A DNA stretch of 64,000 nucleotides from Casimicrobiaceae bacterium (GTDB lineage Bacteria; Pseudomonadota; Gammaproteobacteria; Burkholderiales; Casimicrobiaceae): positions 1 to 64,000 of the forward strand of contig JAPKHK010000003.1 of assembly GCA_026646885.1 (NCBI GenBank), written 5' to 3'. The notes under the pieces were generated by a model. It saw only the letters and a list, made by a program, of their open reading frames with translations. It was not told the origin of the DNA and ran no database searches. Position 1 is the first letter of the stretch. Each line of letters opens with the position of its first letter. This document shows, one piece after another, positions 8,436 to 17,980 of this stretch. A program made the position numbers and the translations under genes.

Positions 8436-10217
8436 ATGCCGCCTACCGCACTCACACCGACCATCGCGTCCCCGGCCACGATGCCCGAGGTTTTCGCCGA
8501 TCGTATCGTCTCCTGCCTCGCCGATCTCGGCGTCGAATACGTCTTCGGCCTGCCGGGCGCCGCCATCGACCCGCTTTTCCACGCTTTGGCCCGCAGCGAA
8601 ACGCGCGGAGGTCCGCGCGCCGTCGTCGCACGCCACGAATGCGGCGCGGTGTTCATGGCCGACGGCTACGCCCGCGAAACCGGGCGGCTGGGGGTCGTCT
8701 GTGCCACTACTGGGCCGGGGATTACCAACCTCATCACCGGCGTAGCTTGCGCCTATGCCAATGAAACCCCTCTGCTGGTCATAACCGGCCAGCCACCACA
8801 GCCGCTGCATGGCCGCGGCGCCTTTCAGGATTCGACATGCAGCGGCATCGACGCCATTGCCATGCTGCGCCCCTGCACGCGTTATGACACCTTGGTCTCG
8901 CATCCCGAGCAACTCCTGACCAAGCTTAAGGCCGCAATCATGCGCGCCCAGCAGGCACCGCGCGGTCCAGTGCATCTGTCCATCCCGGTCGACATGCTCC
9001 GCGGGAGCACGCGCCAAATGCCGGCGCCCGGACCCACGCCTCTGGCTACCCGCACCATCAACGCCTTGCCCGCGCTCGATCGGTTGATCGAAGAGATTGC
9101 CAATTGCGACCGGTTCGTGTGGATCATCGGCAGCGGGTGTGGCCGCGACGCCAGCGCCGTGGTGGCCCTGGCGGAGACGACCGGCACCCCTTTCGTGACG
9201 CTGCCGAACGCCAAGGGTCTGGTCGATCCGCGTCATCCGCTCTTTCGCGGCGTGTTCGGTTTTGGTGGCCACCAGCAAGCCACCGAGCTTTTGGAAAACC
9301 ACCGGGACTTGCTTCTCGCCTTCGGCACGCGGCTCACCGAATGGAATACTGGAGGCGTATCGCCCATCTTGCTCAATGAAAGGCTGGTGCTCATCGACGA
9401 TTGCGAGGAGCATTTCCTGCACGCACCTATGGCGCGACTACAGGTGAAAGGCGACATCGGCGCGATTGCCCGCGCCTTGCGGGGGCAGCTCGGCGCTTGC
9501 CGGCCAGCCAGAGAAGGCGCTGCGCTCTGGCCCGGCGATGCCTCCGGCCCGCCCTTGCTGCGGCGCGGGCCAGGTGATCAGGTGGGCCATGATGAGGTGA
9601 TGGCGGCACTCTCTTGCTTCTGCCCTCCCGGGACGCGCGTCGTCGCGGACGCGGGCACCTGCACTGCCTGGGCCGTCCACAGCCTGGCCATCCGCAACCG
9701 CCGCGCCCCCTTGCACCTCGCCTCGGCCCCCCCGCCGCCGGCGCGCGAGCGCCGCACGCGCTACCGTAGCTGGCTACAGGTAACCACGGACTTTTCCCCT
9801 ATGGGCTGGGCGATCGGCGCGGGCGTGGGCATGGCGCGAGCGCGGCAAGACGGCCCCGTGGTCTGCCTCACCGGCGACGGGAGCTACCTCCTCAGCGGGC
9901 AAGAACTGACCGTTGCCCGCACGGAAAGTCTCCCGCTGATCGTCATCGTTCTTAACGATGGCGCCTATGGTATGGTGCGGCACTTGCAGCGCCGGGCCGG
10001 TTTGCCGGAAACAGCCGTGGCGCTGCCGCCCGTCGATTTTGCCATGCAGGCCCGCGCATTCGGCGTGGAATCCTTCCGGGTGCGCGACAGGATCAGCTTC
10101 CAGGCTCTTCCCTGGGCCGAGATCTTCGCTTGGCCACGCCCGACGCTGATCGATCTACACGTCGATCCGGACGAGCCACCGCCATTCAATCTTGGCGTGG
10201 CGGCGCGAGCGGACTGA
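8436..10217 (+). CDS. Acetolactate synthase-like ThDP-dependent enzyme
   Basis: A thiamine-diphosphate enzyme of the acetolactate synthase large-subunit family, 593 residues. The N-terminal PYR domain has the catalytic glutamate in ARHECGA (Glu68) and the ATTGPGITN loop. A central Rossmann-like domain follows at about 205-360. The C-terminal PP domain holds the cofactor/metal motif from GDG (near residue 480) to VLND. A proline-rich insertion, SAPPPPARERRTR, before the PP domain is unusual. There is no ilvH-like small subunit nearby and the gene stands alone, so biosynthetic IlvB is unlikely; a catabolic or 2-hydroxyacyl-CoA/oxo-acid role is possible. The ATG has a GGAG site 8 nt upstream. 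The family is clear, the substrate unknown. Confidence 0.82.
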   Translation: MPPTALTPTIASPATMPEVFADRIVSCLADLGVEYVFGLPGAAIDPLFHALARSETRGGPRAVVARHECGAVFMADGYARETGRLGVVCATTGPGITNLITGVACAYANETPLLVITGQPPQPLHGRGAFQDSTCSGIDAIAMLRPCTRYDTLVSHPEQLLTKLKAAIMRAQQAPRGPVHLSIPVDMLRGSTRQMPAPGPTPLATRTINALPALDRLIEEIANCDRFVWIIGSGCGRDASAVVALAETTGTPFVTLPNAKGLVDPRHPLFRGVFGFGGHQQATELLENHRDLLLAFGTRLTEWNTGGVSPILLNERLVLIDDCEEHFLHAPMARLQVKGDIGAIARALRGQLGACRPAREGAALWPGDASGPPLLRRGPGDQVGHDEVMAALSCFCPPGTRVVADAGTCTAWAVHSLAIRNRRAPLHLASAPPPPARERRTRYRSWLQVTTDFSPMGWAIGAGVGMARARQDGPVVCLTGDGSYLLSGQELTVARTESLPLIVIVLNDGAYGMVRHLQRRAGLPETAVALPPVDFAMQARAFGVESFRVRDRISFQALPWAEIFAWPRPTLIDLHVDPDEPPPFNLGVAARAD

Positions 10218-10285
10218 CGGAACCTACCGGCCGGCTCCATCGCACAATCCGCCCTTGCGCACCGGATCGGTCACCGGATCTGCTT

Positions 10286-11452
10286 TCAATTGGGATTCGC
10301 CTGCACCACGCGCCCGTTGCGCACTTCCCCCATGACCACCATCTCCGGCTTGATCGCTTCGTGGTCGTCGCGCGTCCAGGGGCGCTGGTAGACGGCAATC
10401 ACGCCCTCCACCTTGGCGTGCAGGTTTTCTAGCGCTTCGCGCACCTTGGAGCCCTCCGTGGTCCCTGCTTGGCGGATGCCGGCGGCGAGCAAGAGCATGC
10501 CGTCGTAACCCTGCGCTGCGGATACCGCAGACGGTATGCGCTGAACTTTGTAGCGCTGCTGATAAGCTTCGATGAAGGCGCGACGCTTCGGGGTGCTGGC
10601 CTCCTGGATAAAGGTCTGCGGCATGCGGGCGCCGTTGCCGTTGGGACCTGCGCGATCGATGAAATTCTCCATTGCCAGAGTCCAACTGCCCACGATGGGA
10701 ACGCGCCAGCCGATCTTGGCCATACCGTTGGCGATGGCTGCAAGTTCCGGACCGATGCCATAGGTGACCACGACTTCCGCATCAGCAGCACGCGCGCGCA
10801 GGAGTTGCGGCGTCACATCCAAATCACGGATATTGTATTTCTCCACCACCACAGGCACGAGGCCGCGAGCGTTCAGGGCGCGCTCCACGTCCTGCCGGCC
10901 GAGCTGGCCGTAATTGGTGGAGTCGGCCAAAATGGCGATACGCGTCTTCTGCATGCGCTCAACGACTTCGCGCACGATCATCGCTGACTGGATGAGATCG
11001 CTGGCGGAGATGCGAAAAACAAAGTTGTCCGGGTGCTCTGGCGGACGGAATTGCCGGGTGATGATGCTGCCGGTCGCGACCGCGTTGATGACTGGGATGC
11101 GCGCCTCCTGGTAGACCTTCTGCGAAGCGAGTGCCACGCCGGTGTTGACGATGCCCACGGTGGCGACGACGCCATCGCGCCTGACGAGGTCCTGGGCGAT
11201 TTTGCGCCCCAACTCGTTGCTTGCCTGGTCATCGCGCTCCACCAGCTCGATGCGCCGGCCAAGCAGGCCACCCTGGGCGTTGACTTCTTCGGTCGCCAGG
11301 CGGATCCCCTCGCGCATGGAAATGCCCATGGGCGACGAGCCGCCGGTAAAGGGCCCGGAGACACCGATTCGCAGCGGCGCGTCCTGCGCCAAAACGCCCG
11401 CCGCCGCCACCAGCATCAGCAAGAGCACGCCTACGCGGGCGCGGTGTGTCAT
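10286..11452 (-). CDS. Branched-chain amino acid-type ABC transporter substrate-binding protein
   Basis: A periplasmic binding protein of the LivK/Leu-Ile-Val type (type I fold), 388 residues. A signal peptide spans residues 1-22 with a likely cut after VLA. The mature part begins LRIGVSGPFTGGSSPMG, the usual first strand and ligand loop, and includes REGIRLATEEVNAQGG and GIVNTGVALASQ. The ligand could be an amino acid, amide or aromatic acid. No permease or ATPase genes lie beside it, so it is an orphan component here. The start has a strong AAGGAGGAACG ribosome site. It converges on the ThDP enzyme gene, 68 bp away. Confidence 0.88.
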   Translation of the reverse strand: MTHRARVGVLLLMLVAAAGVLAQDAPLRIGVSGPFTGGSSPMGISMREGIRLATEEVNAQGGLLGRRIELVERDDQASNELGRKIAQDLVRRDGVVATVGIVNTGVALASQKVYQEARIPVINAVATGSIITRQFRPPEHPDNFVFRISASDLIQSAMIVREVVERMQKTRIAILADSTNYGQLGRQDVERALNARGLVPVVVEKYNIRDLDVTPQLLRARAADAEVVVTYGIGPELAAIANGMAKIGWRVPIVGSWTLAMENFIDRAGPNGNGARMPQTFIQEASTPKRRAFIEAYQQRYKVQRIPSAVSAAQGYDGMLLLAAGIRQAGTTEGSKVREALENLHAKVEGVIAVYQRPWTRDDHEAIKPEMVVMGEVRNGRVVQANPN

Positions 11453-12026
11453 CAGCTCGTTCCTCCTTCAGGGTCCATGCTTGCGCCGCGCCGCGTGCAA
11501 CTGCCTTGCCGCGCACGGCGCTCGCTGCGGAACCAGCGCACAAATCTGGTCTTGTTGGCTCAAACCATATCCAATTGGAGCAAGGAATGCCAGTGCGCCA
11601 GGGTTAGGGAAATCCCGCATTCTTGCCGGTTGGAGCCTGTGTTTTCCTTGCCACTGATCACAACACGCCGAGAATCGGCCCAACCCCGTGCATCACGCCC
11701 TGGCCTGTTCGATCCTCGGAACATTCGCTCCGCAGCCCGTTCCGAGACTGACCGCGCCCCAGGCGTTGGAGCACCCTCCCCGCGCTGCCGAGTGTACCTT
11801 GCACGCCATGGCGGTATGATTCGAACCTGCCACGCTGCGTCGACCCTGGCCCACCGCGAGCGGGGGACGGCTGACGTGGGTCCTGACGATGAGGTACGCT
11901 ATGATCGAAAACCCTCCATGATCGCTACGGGGCGGCGGTGGAGCGGGTGCTGATTGATGGCTATGAGTAAACCGAACAGACAAATCGACTGGACTGTGGG
12001 GGTGATTCCGGCCAGGGCCAAGGACC
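11453..12026. other. 574-bp gap between binding protein and sensor kinase genes
   Basis: This stretch separates two divergent genes and should hold promoters for both. I saw no gene-like frame and no RNA gene. A short GGGAAATCCC near 11608 is only partly symmetrical. I assign nothing else. Confidence 0.4.
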
Positions 12027-14765
12027 ATGGCTGAGGCGCCACCGCCCGTCGCTTTGACGGCCACGGCCAGTGGCCGGCGACCGCTCGATCGCAAGGCCAT
12101 TTGGCTCTTGCCCAATGCCGCGGTGATCAGTTTCATTCTGGCGATGGGGGCTCTGCTCTATGTGTTGCATCGGCAGGAGACTGAGCAGCAGCGCGCTGCG
12201 TTGGTGCGCGACATCCAGTGGGCGGAGCAGACTATACGGTTGCATCTGCAGGCGAATCAAGAAGTGCTCACTCAGTTCGCCAACGAGATGGCGCAGGGAA
12301 CCCTCGACGCAGACGCCTTCTTGCTGCGCGCCTCCCAGCACATGGCCAACAACCCCGAGCTTGAGAACATGGTCTGGGTGGGCGAGAACACTCTGATTCG
12401 CTGGGCGGCGCCCTTCGAGACCACCGCCCGGCTGGTCGGCGAGCGCCTGCCCCGAGGCCCTTCCGAAGAGACTTTCCGGCGTGCGCGCGAAACCGGGCGT
12501 ACCGCCTATAGCGAGCCTTTTCTGCCGGACCGCCCGGAGCAGCCTTTTGGTAAGGAGAGCCTGCGTCCAGACGGCAGCGCCACCATCGAAATTCATGTTC
12601 CCATATACGAAGACAAACTCTTCCGCGGTACTTTTTCCGGCGCGTACAGCGTTTCCGGGCTCCTTTTCCATCTGGCTCCACCCTGGTTTACCGACAAGTA
12701 TCAGCTTGCGTTGGTCGATCGCGAGGGCCGGCTTCTGGGCACACGCACCGGTGCGACCCTCAACGACCCGGAATTGACCCAGGAGATCCCCTTTGAGCCC
12801 TTCGGCAAAGGCCTCAAGCTGCAAGTGACCTCGCTGCGCAGCGAATCGCGCTTTGCCCAGCAAATGCTGACCGTGCTGATACTCGGCCTTTCGGTGACTA
12901 TCATCTGGAGTCTGTGGATGCTGCGCCGGCACATGGGCGGACGCCGTGCGGCCGAGCAGGAGCGCGATCGCCTGTTCAACCTATCGCTGGACATGCTCTG
13001 CATCTTCTCGCTCGACGGCACCTTTCGCCGTGCCAATCCCGCATTCGAGAGGATTCTGGGCTACAGTCGCGCCTCTTTTGTCGGCCGGCCGACCCTGGAA
13101 CTGGTCCACCCCGATGACCGTGAGGCAACGCAGGCGGAACTCAAGAAGCTCGCCACCGGGGAACCTTCCACATACTTCGAAAACCGCTGCCGCGGCGCCG
13201 ACGGCCGCTATCGCTGGCTGCTCTGGTCGGTGAATCCAGAGGTTGAGGAAGGCCTGCTCTATGCAGTCGCCCATGACATCACCAACCGCAAAGAGAATGA
13301 GCAGGCTCTAGCGGCCGCCTATGCCTTCCGCAAGGCGATGGAGGATTCCATCCTCACCGGGATGCGCGCCTCTGACCTCGAGGGGCGCATCACTTATGTG
13401 AACCAAGCCTTCTGCCGCATGGTGGGCTTGGCCGAACGGGAACTCGTCGGGCGCATGCCGCCTTTTCCCTACTGGGCTCCTGAAGCCGAAGAAATCGACC
13501 GCCGCTGCCTCGAGCTTACGCTCGCCGGCACGGCACCCGCCTCGGGCATGGAAGCAGTGTTTATGCGTGCGGACGGTGAACGCTTCGATGTGCGTGTTTT
13601 TGCCTCGCCTTTGATCGACGCGCTGGGCCGGCAGACGGGATGGATGGCGTCGATTTATGACATCACTGAGCAGAAGCGCTCACGCGAGGCACTCAAGGCT
13701 TCGCACGAGCGCTTCGTCGCGGTGCTCGATGGGCTTGACGCGGCGGTGACCGTCGCCGAACTGCGCCGTGGCTGCTTGCTCTATGCCAATCTGAGCGCGC
13801 GGCGCACTTTTTCCTGCGAACCGGATTCTGGCGAGACGCGCCTGAGCCCTTGGCAGGGCGTGAGCGAGTCTTTGCGTCACGACGCGAGCGCGGAGGCGGC
13901 GCCCAGCCAGGATTTCGAAGTCCAGCATCCGGCCAACGGCTGTTGGTATCACTTGCGCGTTCGCAACATCGACTGGGTCGACGGACGTCAGGTGCGCATG
14001 GAAGTGGCCACGGATATCACCGAGCACAAGCTCGCCGAAGAAATGAGCCGGCAGCAACTGGAGCGCCTGCAACGCACCTCGCGCCTCATCACCATGGGGG
14101 AAATGGCTTCGACTCTCGCACACGAACTCAATCAGCCGCTCGCGGCGATTGCCAATTACAGCATGGGTTGCGTGAGCCGTCTGCGCGGCGAGAGCTTCAA
14201 TCGCGAGGAACTGCTGCGCACCATGCAAAAGGCCAGCGCCCAGGCCGAGCGTGCCGGACAAATCATCCGCCGGGTGCGCGACTTCGTCCGCAAGAGCGAG
14301 CCGCAACGGGCACCAGTACCGGTGGGTGATATCCTGGAAGAAGCCGCCAGCGTCGCGGAAAACGCCGCCAACAAGCGCGGCGCGCGCATCGTGTTGAACC
14401 TGGCCGGCGCCCTGCCGCTGGTATTTGCGGACCGAATCATGATCGAGCAAGTGCTGCTCAACTTGGTACGTAACGGCCTGGATGCGATGGAGCACACGCC
14501 GCACGCGCAACGCGTTTTGACCCTCGGCGTCGAATCCACCGGCAGCGATTGGCTCTCAGTGTCGGTGACCGACCGTGGCTCGGGCATTCGCGAAGAAGCG
14601 ATGACGCGTTTGTTCGAGCCGTTCTATACCACCAAGGCCGAGGGTATGGGCATGGGTCTCAACATTTGCCGATCGATCATCGAACTGCACCAGGGACGCT
14701 TGTGGGTGGAGGCCAATCCCCTCGGCGGCAGTATCTTCCGCTTTACCTTGCCGGTCGCGCGCTGA
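12027..14765 (+). CDS. Membrane PAS sensor histidine kinase (FixL/TtrS-like)
   Basis: A 912-residue sensor kinase that should phosphorylate the FixJ-like regulator 2 bp downstream. The order is TM helix (about 25-46), a periplasmic sensor region of about 230 residues, TM helix (about 281-300), three PAS domains (roughly 315-425, 440-550 and 560-665, each followed by a DITxxK-type linker), HisKA with His699 in TLAHELNQP, and an HATPase with N box NLVRNGLDAM, G1 DRGSGI and G2 GMGMGLNIC. I see no heme-binding histidine signature that would make it an oxygen-sensing FixL, so the signal is unknown. The ribosome site before the ATG at 12027 is weak. The kinase class is certain, the ligand not. Confidence 0.93.
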   Translation: MAEAPPPVALTATASGRRPLDRKAIWLLPNAAVISFILAMGALLYVLHRQETEQQRAALVRDIQWAEQTIRLHLQANQEVLTQFANEMAQGTLDADAFLLRASQHMANNPELENMVWVGENTLIRWAAPFETTARLVGERLPRGPSEETFRRARETGRTAYSEPFLPDRPEQPFGKESLRPDGSATIEIHVPIYEDKLFRGTFSGAYSVSGLLFHLAPPWFTDKYQLALVDREGRLLGTRTGATLNDPELTQEIPFEPFGKGLKLQVTSLRSESRFAQQMLTVLILGLSVTIIWSLWMLRRHMGGRRAAEQERDRLFNLSLDMLCIFSLDGTFRRANPAFERILGYSRASFVGRPTLELVHPDDREATQAELKKLATGEPSTYFENRCRGADGRYRWLLWSVNPEVEEGLLYAVAHDITNRKENEQALAAAYAFRKAMEDSILTGMRASDLEGRITYVNQAFCRMVGLAERELVGRMPPFPYWAPEAEEIDRRCLELTLAGTAPASGMEAVFMRADGERFDVRVFASPLIDALGRQTGWMASIYDITEQKRSREALKASHERFVAVLDGLDAAVTVAELRRGCLLYANLSARRTFSCEPDSGETRLSPWQGVSESLRHDASAEAAPSQDFEVQHPANGCWYHLRVRNIDWVDGRQVRMEVATDITEHKLAEEMSRQQLERLQRTSRLITMGEMASTLAHELNQPLAAIANYSMGCVSRLRGESFNREELLRTMQKASAQAERAGQIIRRVRDFVRKSEPQRAPVPVGDILEEAASVAENAANKRGARIVLNLAGALPLVFADRIMIEQVLLNLVRNGLDAMEHTPHAQRVLTLGVESTGSDWLSVSVTDRGSGIREEAMTRLFEPFYTTKAEGMGMGLNICRSIIELHQGRLWVEANPLGGSIFRFTLPVAR

Positions 14766-14767
14766 CG

Positions 14768-15394
14768 ATGTCTCGCCAAGATGCCACGGTGTTTGTGGTC
14801 GACGATGACGAGGCCATGCGCGACTCCCTGCAATGGCTGCTGGAATCGATGAATTTCAATGTCGCCACTTTCGCCTCGGGCGAAGCATTTCTGGCTGCTT
14901 ACACTGCACGGCAACCCGGGTGCTTGGTGCTCGACGTGCGCATGCCCGGTATGAGCGGGCTGGAACTGCACGACCGGCTCAATGCCGTAGAGGTCACCTT
15001 GCCCATCGTCTTCATCACCGGCCACGGCGAGGTGCCCATGGCAGTGGCCGCGTTGAAGAAGGGGGCGATTGACTTCATAGAAAAGCCATTTGCGGAAACA
15101 GATTTGCTGGAAGTAATCGAGCGTTGCCTGGAACTCGATGCCCGCCGGCGGCAGGAGCGCGCCGAGCGAGAGAAAGCGCGGCAGAAACTCGCCAGCCTGA
15201 CGCCACGCGAGCGGGAAGTCATGGACATGGTAGTTGCCGGCAAGCTCAACAAGATCATCGCGGACAGTCTCGATATCAGCATCAAGACCGTCGAAGTGCA
15301 CCGTGCCCGAGTGATGGAAAAGCTCGAGGCCCGATCGGTGGCGGACCTGGTTCAGCAAGTGATGAGCGCCCAGGAAGGAAAGCCGCCGGCATGA
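14768..15394 (+). CDS. FixJ/TtrR-family response regulator
   Basis: A 208-residue DNA-binding response regulator, the evident partner of the kinase whose stop lies 2 bp upstream. The receiver domain (1-125) has the acidic pocket VVDDDEAM, phospho-acceptor Asp56 in LDVRMPGMSGLE, a Thr in FITGHGEV and Lys in FIEKPF. A charged helical linker leads to a LuxR-type helix-turn-helix (about 145-205: LTPREREVMDMV, then ISIKTVEVHRARVMEKL), as in FixJ. It should activate transcription when phosphorylated; targets are not evident, though the hemerythrin-fold gene downstream is a candidate. Confidence 0.93.
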   Translation: MSRQDATVFVVDDDEAMRDSLQWLLESMNFNVATFASGEAFLAAYTARQPGCLVLDVRMPGMSGLELHDRLNAVEVTLPIVFITGHGEVPMAVAALKKGAIDFIEKPFAETDLLEVIERCLELDARRRQERAEREKARQKLASLTPREREVMDMVVAGKLNKIIADSLDISIKTVEVHRARVMEKLEARSVADLVQQVMSAQEGKPPA

Positions 15395-15448
15395 AGGGAC
15401 CCAAAATCAGCCAAATATGACGTGGAACGTCAGATTGCTCCTTTCCTG

Positions 15449-15469
15449 CCATGCGAATGGCATGGTTTT
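15449..15469 (+). terminator. Weak terminator-like hairpin after the response regulator gene
   Basis: CCATGC (15449-15454) pairs with GCATGG (15460-15465) and is followed by TTTT. The stem is short, so it may only partly separate the regulator from the hemerythrin-fold gene. Confidence 0.35.
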
Positions 15470-15585
15470 CCGATGACGTTGTCCTGCGCACGATTTATGC
15501 ATGGGGAATCGGGAACACGGCCGAGTGTCGGCTGCAACGCGGCTTTTTCGGCCGCGCATCCCCAACCCTGCTCAGGAGGCAACCC

Positions 15586-16104
15586 ATGGGAACGTTGCTT
15601 GGATTCTTCCGCAAGAAACCGGCGAACGCGCCACAAACGCGCCCGACCGAGCCGCCGCGGGCAGCACCTGGAACACACATCCATTACAGCGCCGGCCTGA
15701 TCGACAAACTCATGGCCGATCATAGCCGCATGCTCGGCATCTGCGCGCGGATTTCCGAAGCCCATCGGCAAGGGCGCCTCGACGAGGTACGCGAGCAACC
15801 CGGGGCGCTGCAGGAGGCGCTCCAAGATCTTCTCATGGTCGAAAACGTCAAGCTGTTCGTTTATCTCACCCATCTCTATGCTAGCGATCTCATGAGCGCC
15901 GATCTCATTAGAAGCTTTCGAACGCAAATGGACGCCATCGGGCGTAACGCACTGGCCTTCATTGCCAAGTATCGGGAAATCCGCGAAGGCTCGCCGCTGG
16001 CACAGACCTTTGGCAAAGATTTCGAAACCCTAGGCGCTGTGCTCGGCGCGCGTATCACGCGTGAAGAGGAATCACTCTATCCCCTCTACGCGCCACCAGC
16101 CTAG
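15586..16104 (+). CDS. Hemerythrin-fold protein with reduced ligand set
   Basis: A 172-residue soluble protein whose helices fit the hemerythrin-like four-helix bundle: LIDKLMADHSRMLGI (helix 1), a middle helix with LLMVENVKLFVYLTHLY, and a last helix ending TREEESLYPLY. A proline-rich leader (residues 12-28) precedes the domain. Where canonical HHE proteins have HxxxE in the second helix, this one has the ENVKLFVYL pattern, so a full diiron site is not obvious. The frame is open from 15451, but the ATG at 15586 has a near-perfect CAGGAGGC site. It lies downstream of the kinase/regulator pair and is closed by a strong terminator, suggesting regulation by or function with them. It could be an oxygen, NO or iron-linked protein; this is inference. 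Confidence 0.62.
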   Translation: MGTLLGFFRKKPANAPQTRPTEPPRAAPGTHIHYSAGLIDKLMADHSRMLGICARISEAHRQGRLDEVREQPGALQEALQDLLMVENVKLFVYLTHLYASDLMSADLIRSFRTQMDAIGRNALAFIAKYREIREGSPLAQTFGKDFETLGAVLGARITREEESLYPLYAPPA

Positions 16105-16208
16105 AAATCGTGAAGGAACGTTGCCGAGCGATATCGGATCGCGCGGCGACTCGCTCACAGCTTACTTAGTCCACCCCGCGTCTCTCCTCGTTGTGTGGAC
16201 GGCCAGAA

Positions 16209-16248
16209 GGTTCGCGCCGGCGTAACACGCCGGCGCGAACCTCTTTTT
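16209..16248 (+). terminator. Strong rho-independent terminator
   Basis: A perfect 15-bp GC-rich stem (16209-16223 with 16227-16241, loop AAC) is followed by TCTTTTT. It points in the plus direction, ending the transcript of the hemerythrin-fold gene just before the convergent cysS. Confidence 0.88.
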
Positions 16249-16304
16249 CTGGCGGCGCCACGGCACCGCTCCCCCGTTGCTCGCCGTCGCCGGCGCAAGT
16301 TTGC

Positions 16305-17681
16305 CTATTTTCTTCGCTTGAGCTGGAATCCGCCCGGCTGATCTTCTACTTCCCAACCGCCCGCCTGGATCTCGGCGCGCAGGCGATCAGCGACAGTGAA
16401 ATCCTTGGCTTTTTTGGCCTCCCAGCGCGCCTGAGCCAATTCACGCACGGCCGCGGGCGCTGCTTCCTCTCGCGGTGCCCAGGTTGCCAAACCAAGCCCC
16501 AGAACCTCGTCGAACTTGAGCAGCGTTGCCTTCTTCACCACGTCGGGTAGGTCGCTCTTGAGCACCTCCCAGCATAGCGCCAAGGCGCGCGGAAAGTTTA
16601 GATCGTCATTGATTTGGGCGGTGAAACGACGCAACAGATCACCATCCGCCTCGCCCGCGGTGCCGAGCTTATAGGTGGCCAAACGCAGGCGCTCGAAGGC
16701 GGTCACCGCTGCATCGAGGGCCTCCCAAGAGAAATTGAGCTGCGTGCGGTAATGCGCAGTGAGGCATAGATAGCGGTAAGCCAGCGGATCATAACCCCGG
16801 TCGATCAAGGTTTGCACGCGCAAGAACCCGCCCGCGCTCTTCGCCATCTTGGCCTGATTGAGTTGCAGGAAATAGCCATGCAGCCAATAGTTCGCCAGGC
16901 GCGTGCCGCAGCGCGCTTCGGTCTGGGCAATCTCGTTGGTGTGATGAACCTTGATATGGTCTTCACCACCACAATGGATGTCGAAAAGATCGCCCAAGTA
17001 TTTCTGCGCCATGGCCGAACATTCAATGTGCCAACCCGGAAAACCGACGCCCCAGGGACTGTCCCACTCCATCTGGCGCATTTCACCGGCGGGACTGAAC
17101 TTCCACAAGGCAAAGTCGGTGGGGTGGCGCTTCTCGCCCAATTCGACGCGAATCCCAGCTTCCTGTCCGGCCGTGTCGAGGCGCCCCAAGTAGCCATAGT
17201 CGGGTAGTTTGGCGGTGTCGAAGTAGATCCCATCGCCGGTCCGATAGGTGAAGCCCTTGACCTCCAAATCCCGCACGAAATCGATCTGCTCAGCGATATG
17301 GTCGGTGGCGCGACACCATACCTCCGGCTCTTCGATGTTCAAGGCCAGCATATCGGCGCGAAAGGCCGCGGTATAGAGCGCGGCGATCTCCCAGGCGGTC
17401 TTGCCGGTGCGCTTGACACCCTCTTCCATCTTGTCGTTACCCGTGTCGGCGTCAGAAACGAGGTGCCCCACGTCGGTGATATTCATCACATGGTGGACGC
17501 GATACCCATTCCACTTGAGCACGCGCTTCAGGCCGTCTTCGAAAAGATAGGTGCGCAAGTTGCCGATGTGCGCATAGTCGTACACCGTCGGCCCGCAGGT
17601 GTACAAGCCCACCTCGCCGGGATGAATGGACACGAAGGGCCGCTGGCTGCGGGTGTAGGTGTCGTAGAGTTGCAGTTCCAT
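16305..17681 (-). CDS. cysS: Cysteinyl-tRNA synthetase
   Basis: CysRS charges tRNA-Cys with cysteine using ATP; it is a monomeric class I synthetase with a zinc site. The protein has 458 residues (E. coli 461). Cys29 and the HIGH-like HIGN at 38-41 sit in [15 protein letters not shown], the zinc-site WHIECSAMA segment is present, and the KMSKS loop reads KMAKSAGG. I chose the ATG at 17681 (MELQLYDT), which has GGAA upstream; a TTG at 17693 would add four residues. It converges on the hemerythrin-fold gene and is divergent from the CPBP gene. A terminator-like hairpin lies in its leader. Confidence 0.96.
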   Translation of the reverse strand: MELQLYDTYTRSQRPFVSIHPGEVGLYTCGPTVYDYAHIGNLRTYLFEDGLKRVLKWNGYRVHHVMNITDVGHLVSDADTGNDKMEEGVKRTGKTAWEIAALYTAAFRADMLALNIEEPEVWCRATDHIAEQIDFVRDLEVKGFTYRTGDGIYFDTAKLPDYGYLGRLDTAGQEAGIRVELGEKRHPTDFALWKFSPAGEMRQMEWDSPWGVGFPGWHIECSAMAQKYLGDLFDIHCGGEDHIKVHHTNEIAQTEARCGTRLANYWLHGYFLQLNQAKMAKSAGGFLRVQTLIDRGYDPLAYRYLCLTAHYRTQLNFSWEALDAAVTAFERLRLATYKLGTAGEADGDLLRRFTAQINDDLNFPRALALCWEVLKSDLPDVVKKATLLKFDEVLGLGLATWAPREEAAPAAVRELAQARWEAKKAKDFTVADRLRAEIQAGGWEVEDQPGGFQLKRRK

Positions 17682-17700
17682 GGAAGATTCCAATGCGCTG

Positions 17701-17735
17701 AAAATGCAAAGGCCGCCGTTTCATATGCGGCGGCC
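17701..17735 (-). promoter_or_regulatory. Hairpin in the cysS 5' leader, possible attenuator
   Basis: GGCCGCCG (17711-17718) pairs perfectly with CGGCGGCC (17728-17735) across a 9-nt loop. Read on the minus strand it is followed by TTTGCATTTT, which makes it terminator-like. It sits about 30 bp before the cysS start with no minus-strand gene upstream, so it may be a leader attenuator. No T-box features were seen. Confidence 0.35.
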
Positions 17736-17980
17736 ATAGGTTTGGTAGAGCGGAAACTGAAAATTCAGCGCGCACGAGCCTGCGACCGCCGGGAATGCCG
17801 ACAGGCAGGACAACAACGCGCCAAGCGCTTTACGCAAGAAGACATGGCGCAATGTTAAGGGTGCGGCCATGAGGGGGTCAAGCGACAGCCTCGCGCACAT
17901 ATCCCCGGCCGTATTGCCCCCCCCGAATCCAGAATGACTGCCGCCCGCATCCAAGGGCAATTCGACCTTGAAGCGCCAAA

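Noticed and set aside
17721-17960. A 79-residue minus-strand frame upstream of cysS with a hydrophobic stretch
   Set aside because: No ribosome site or family, and it covers the cysS leader hairpin and promoter region.
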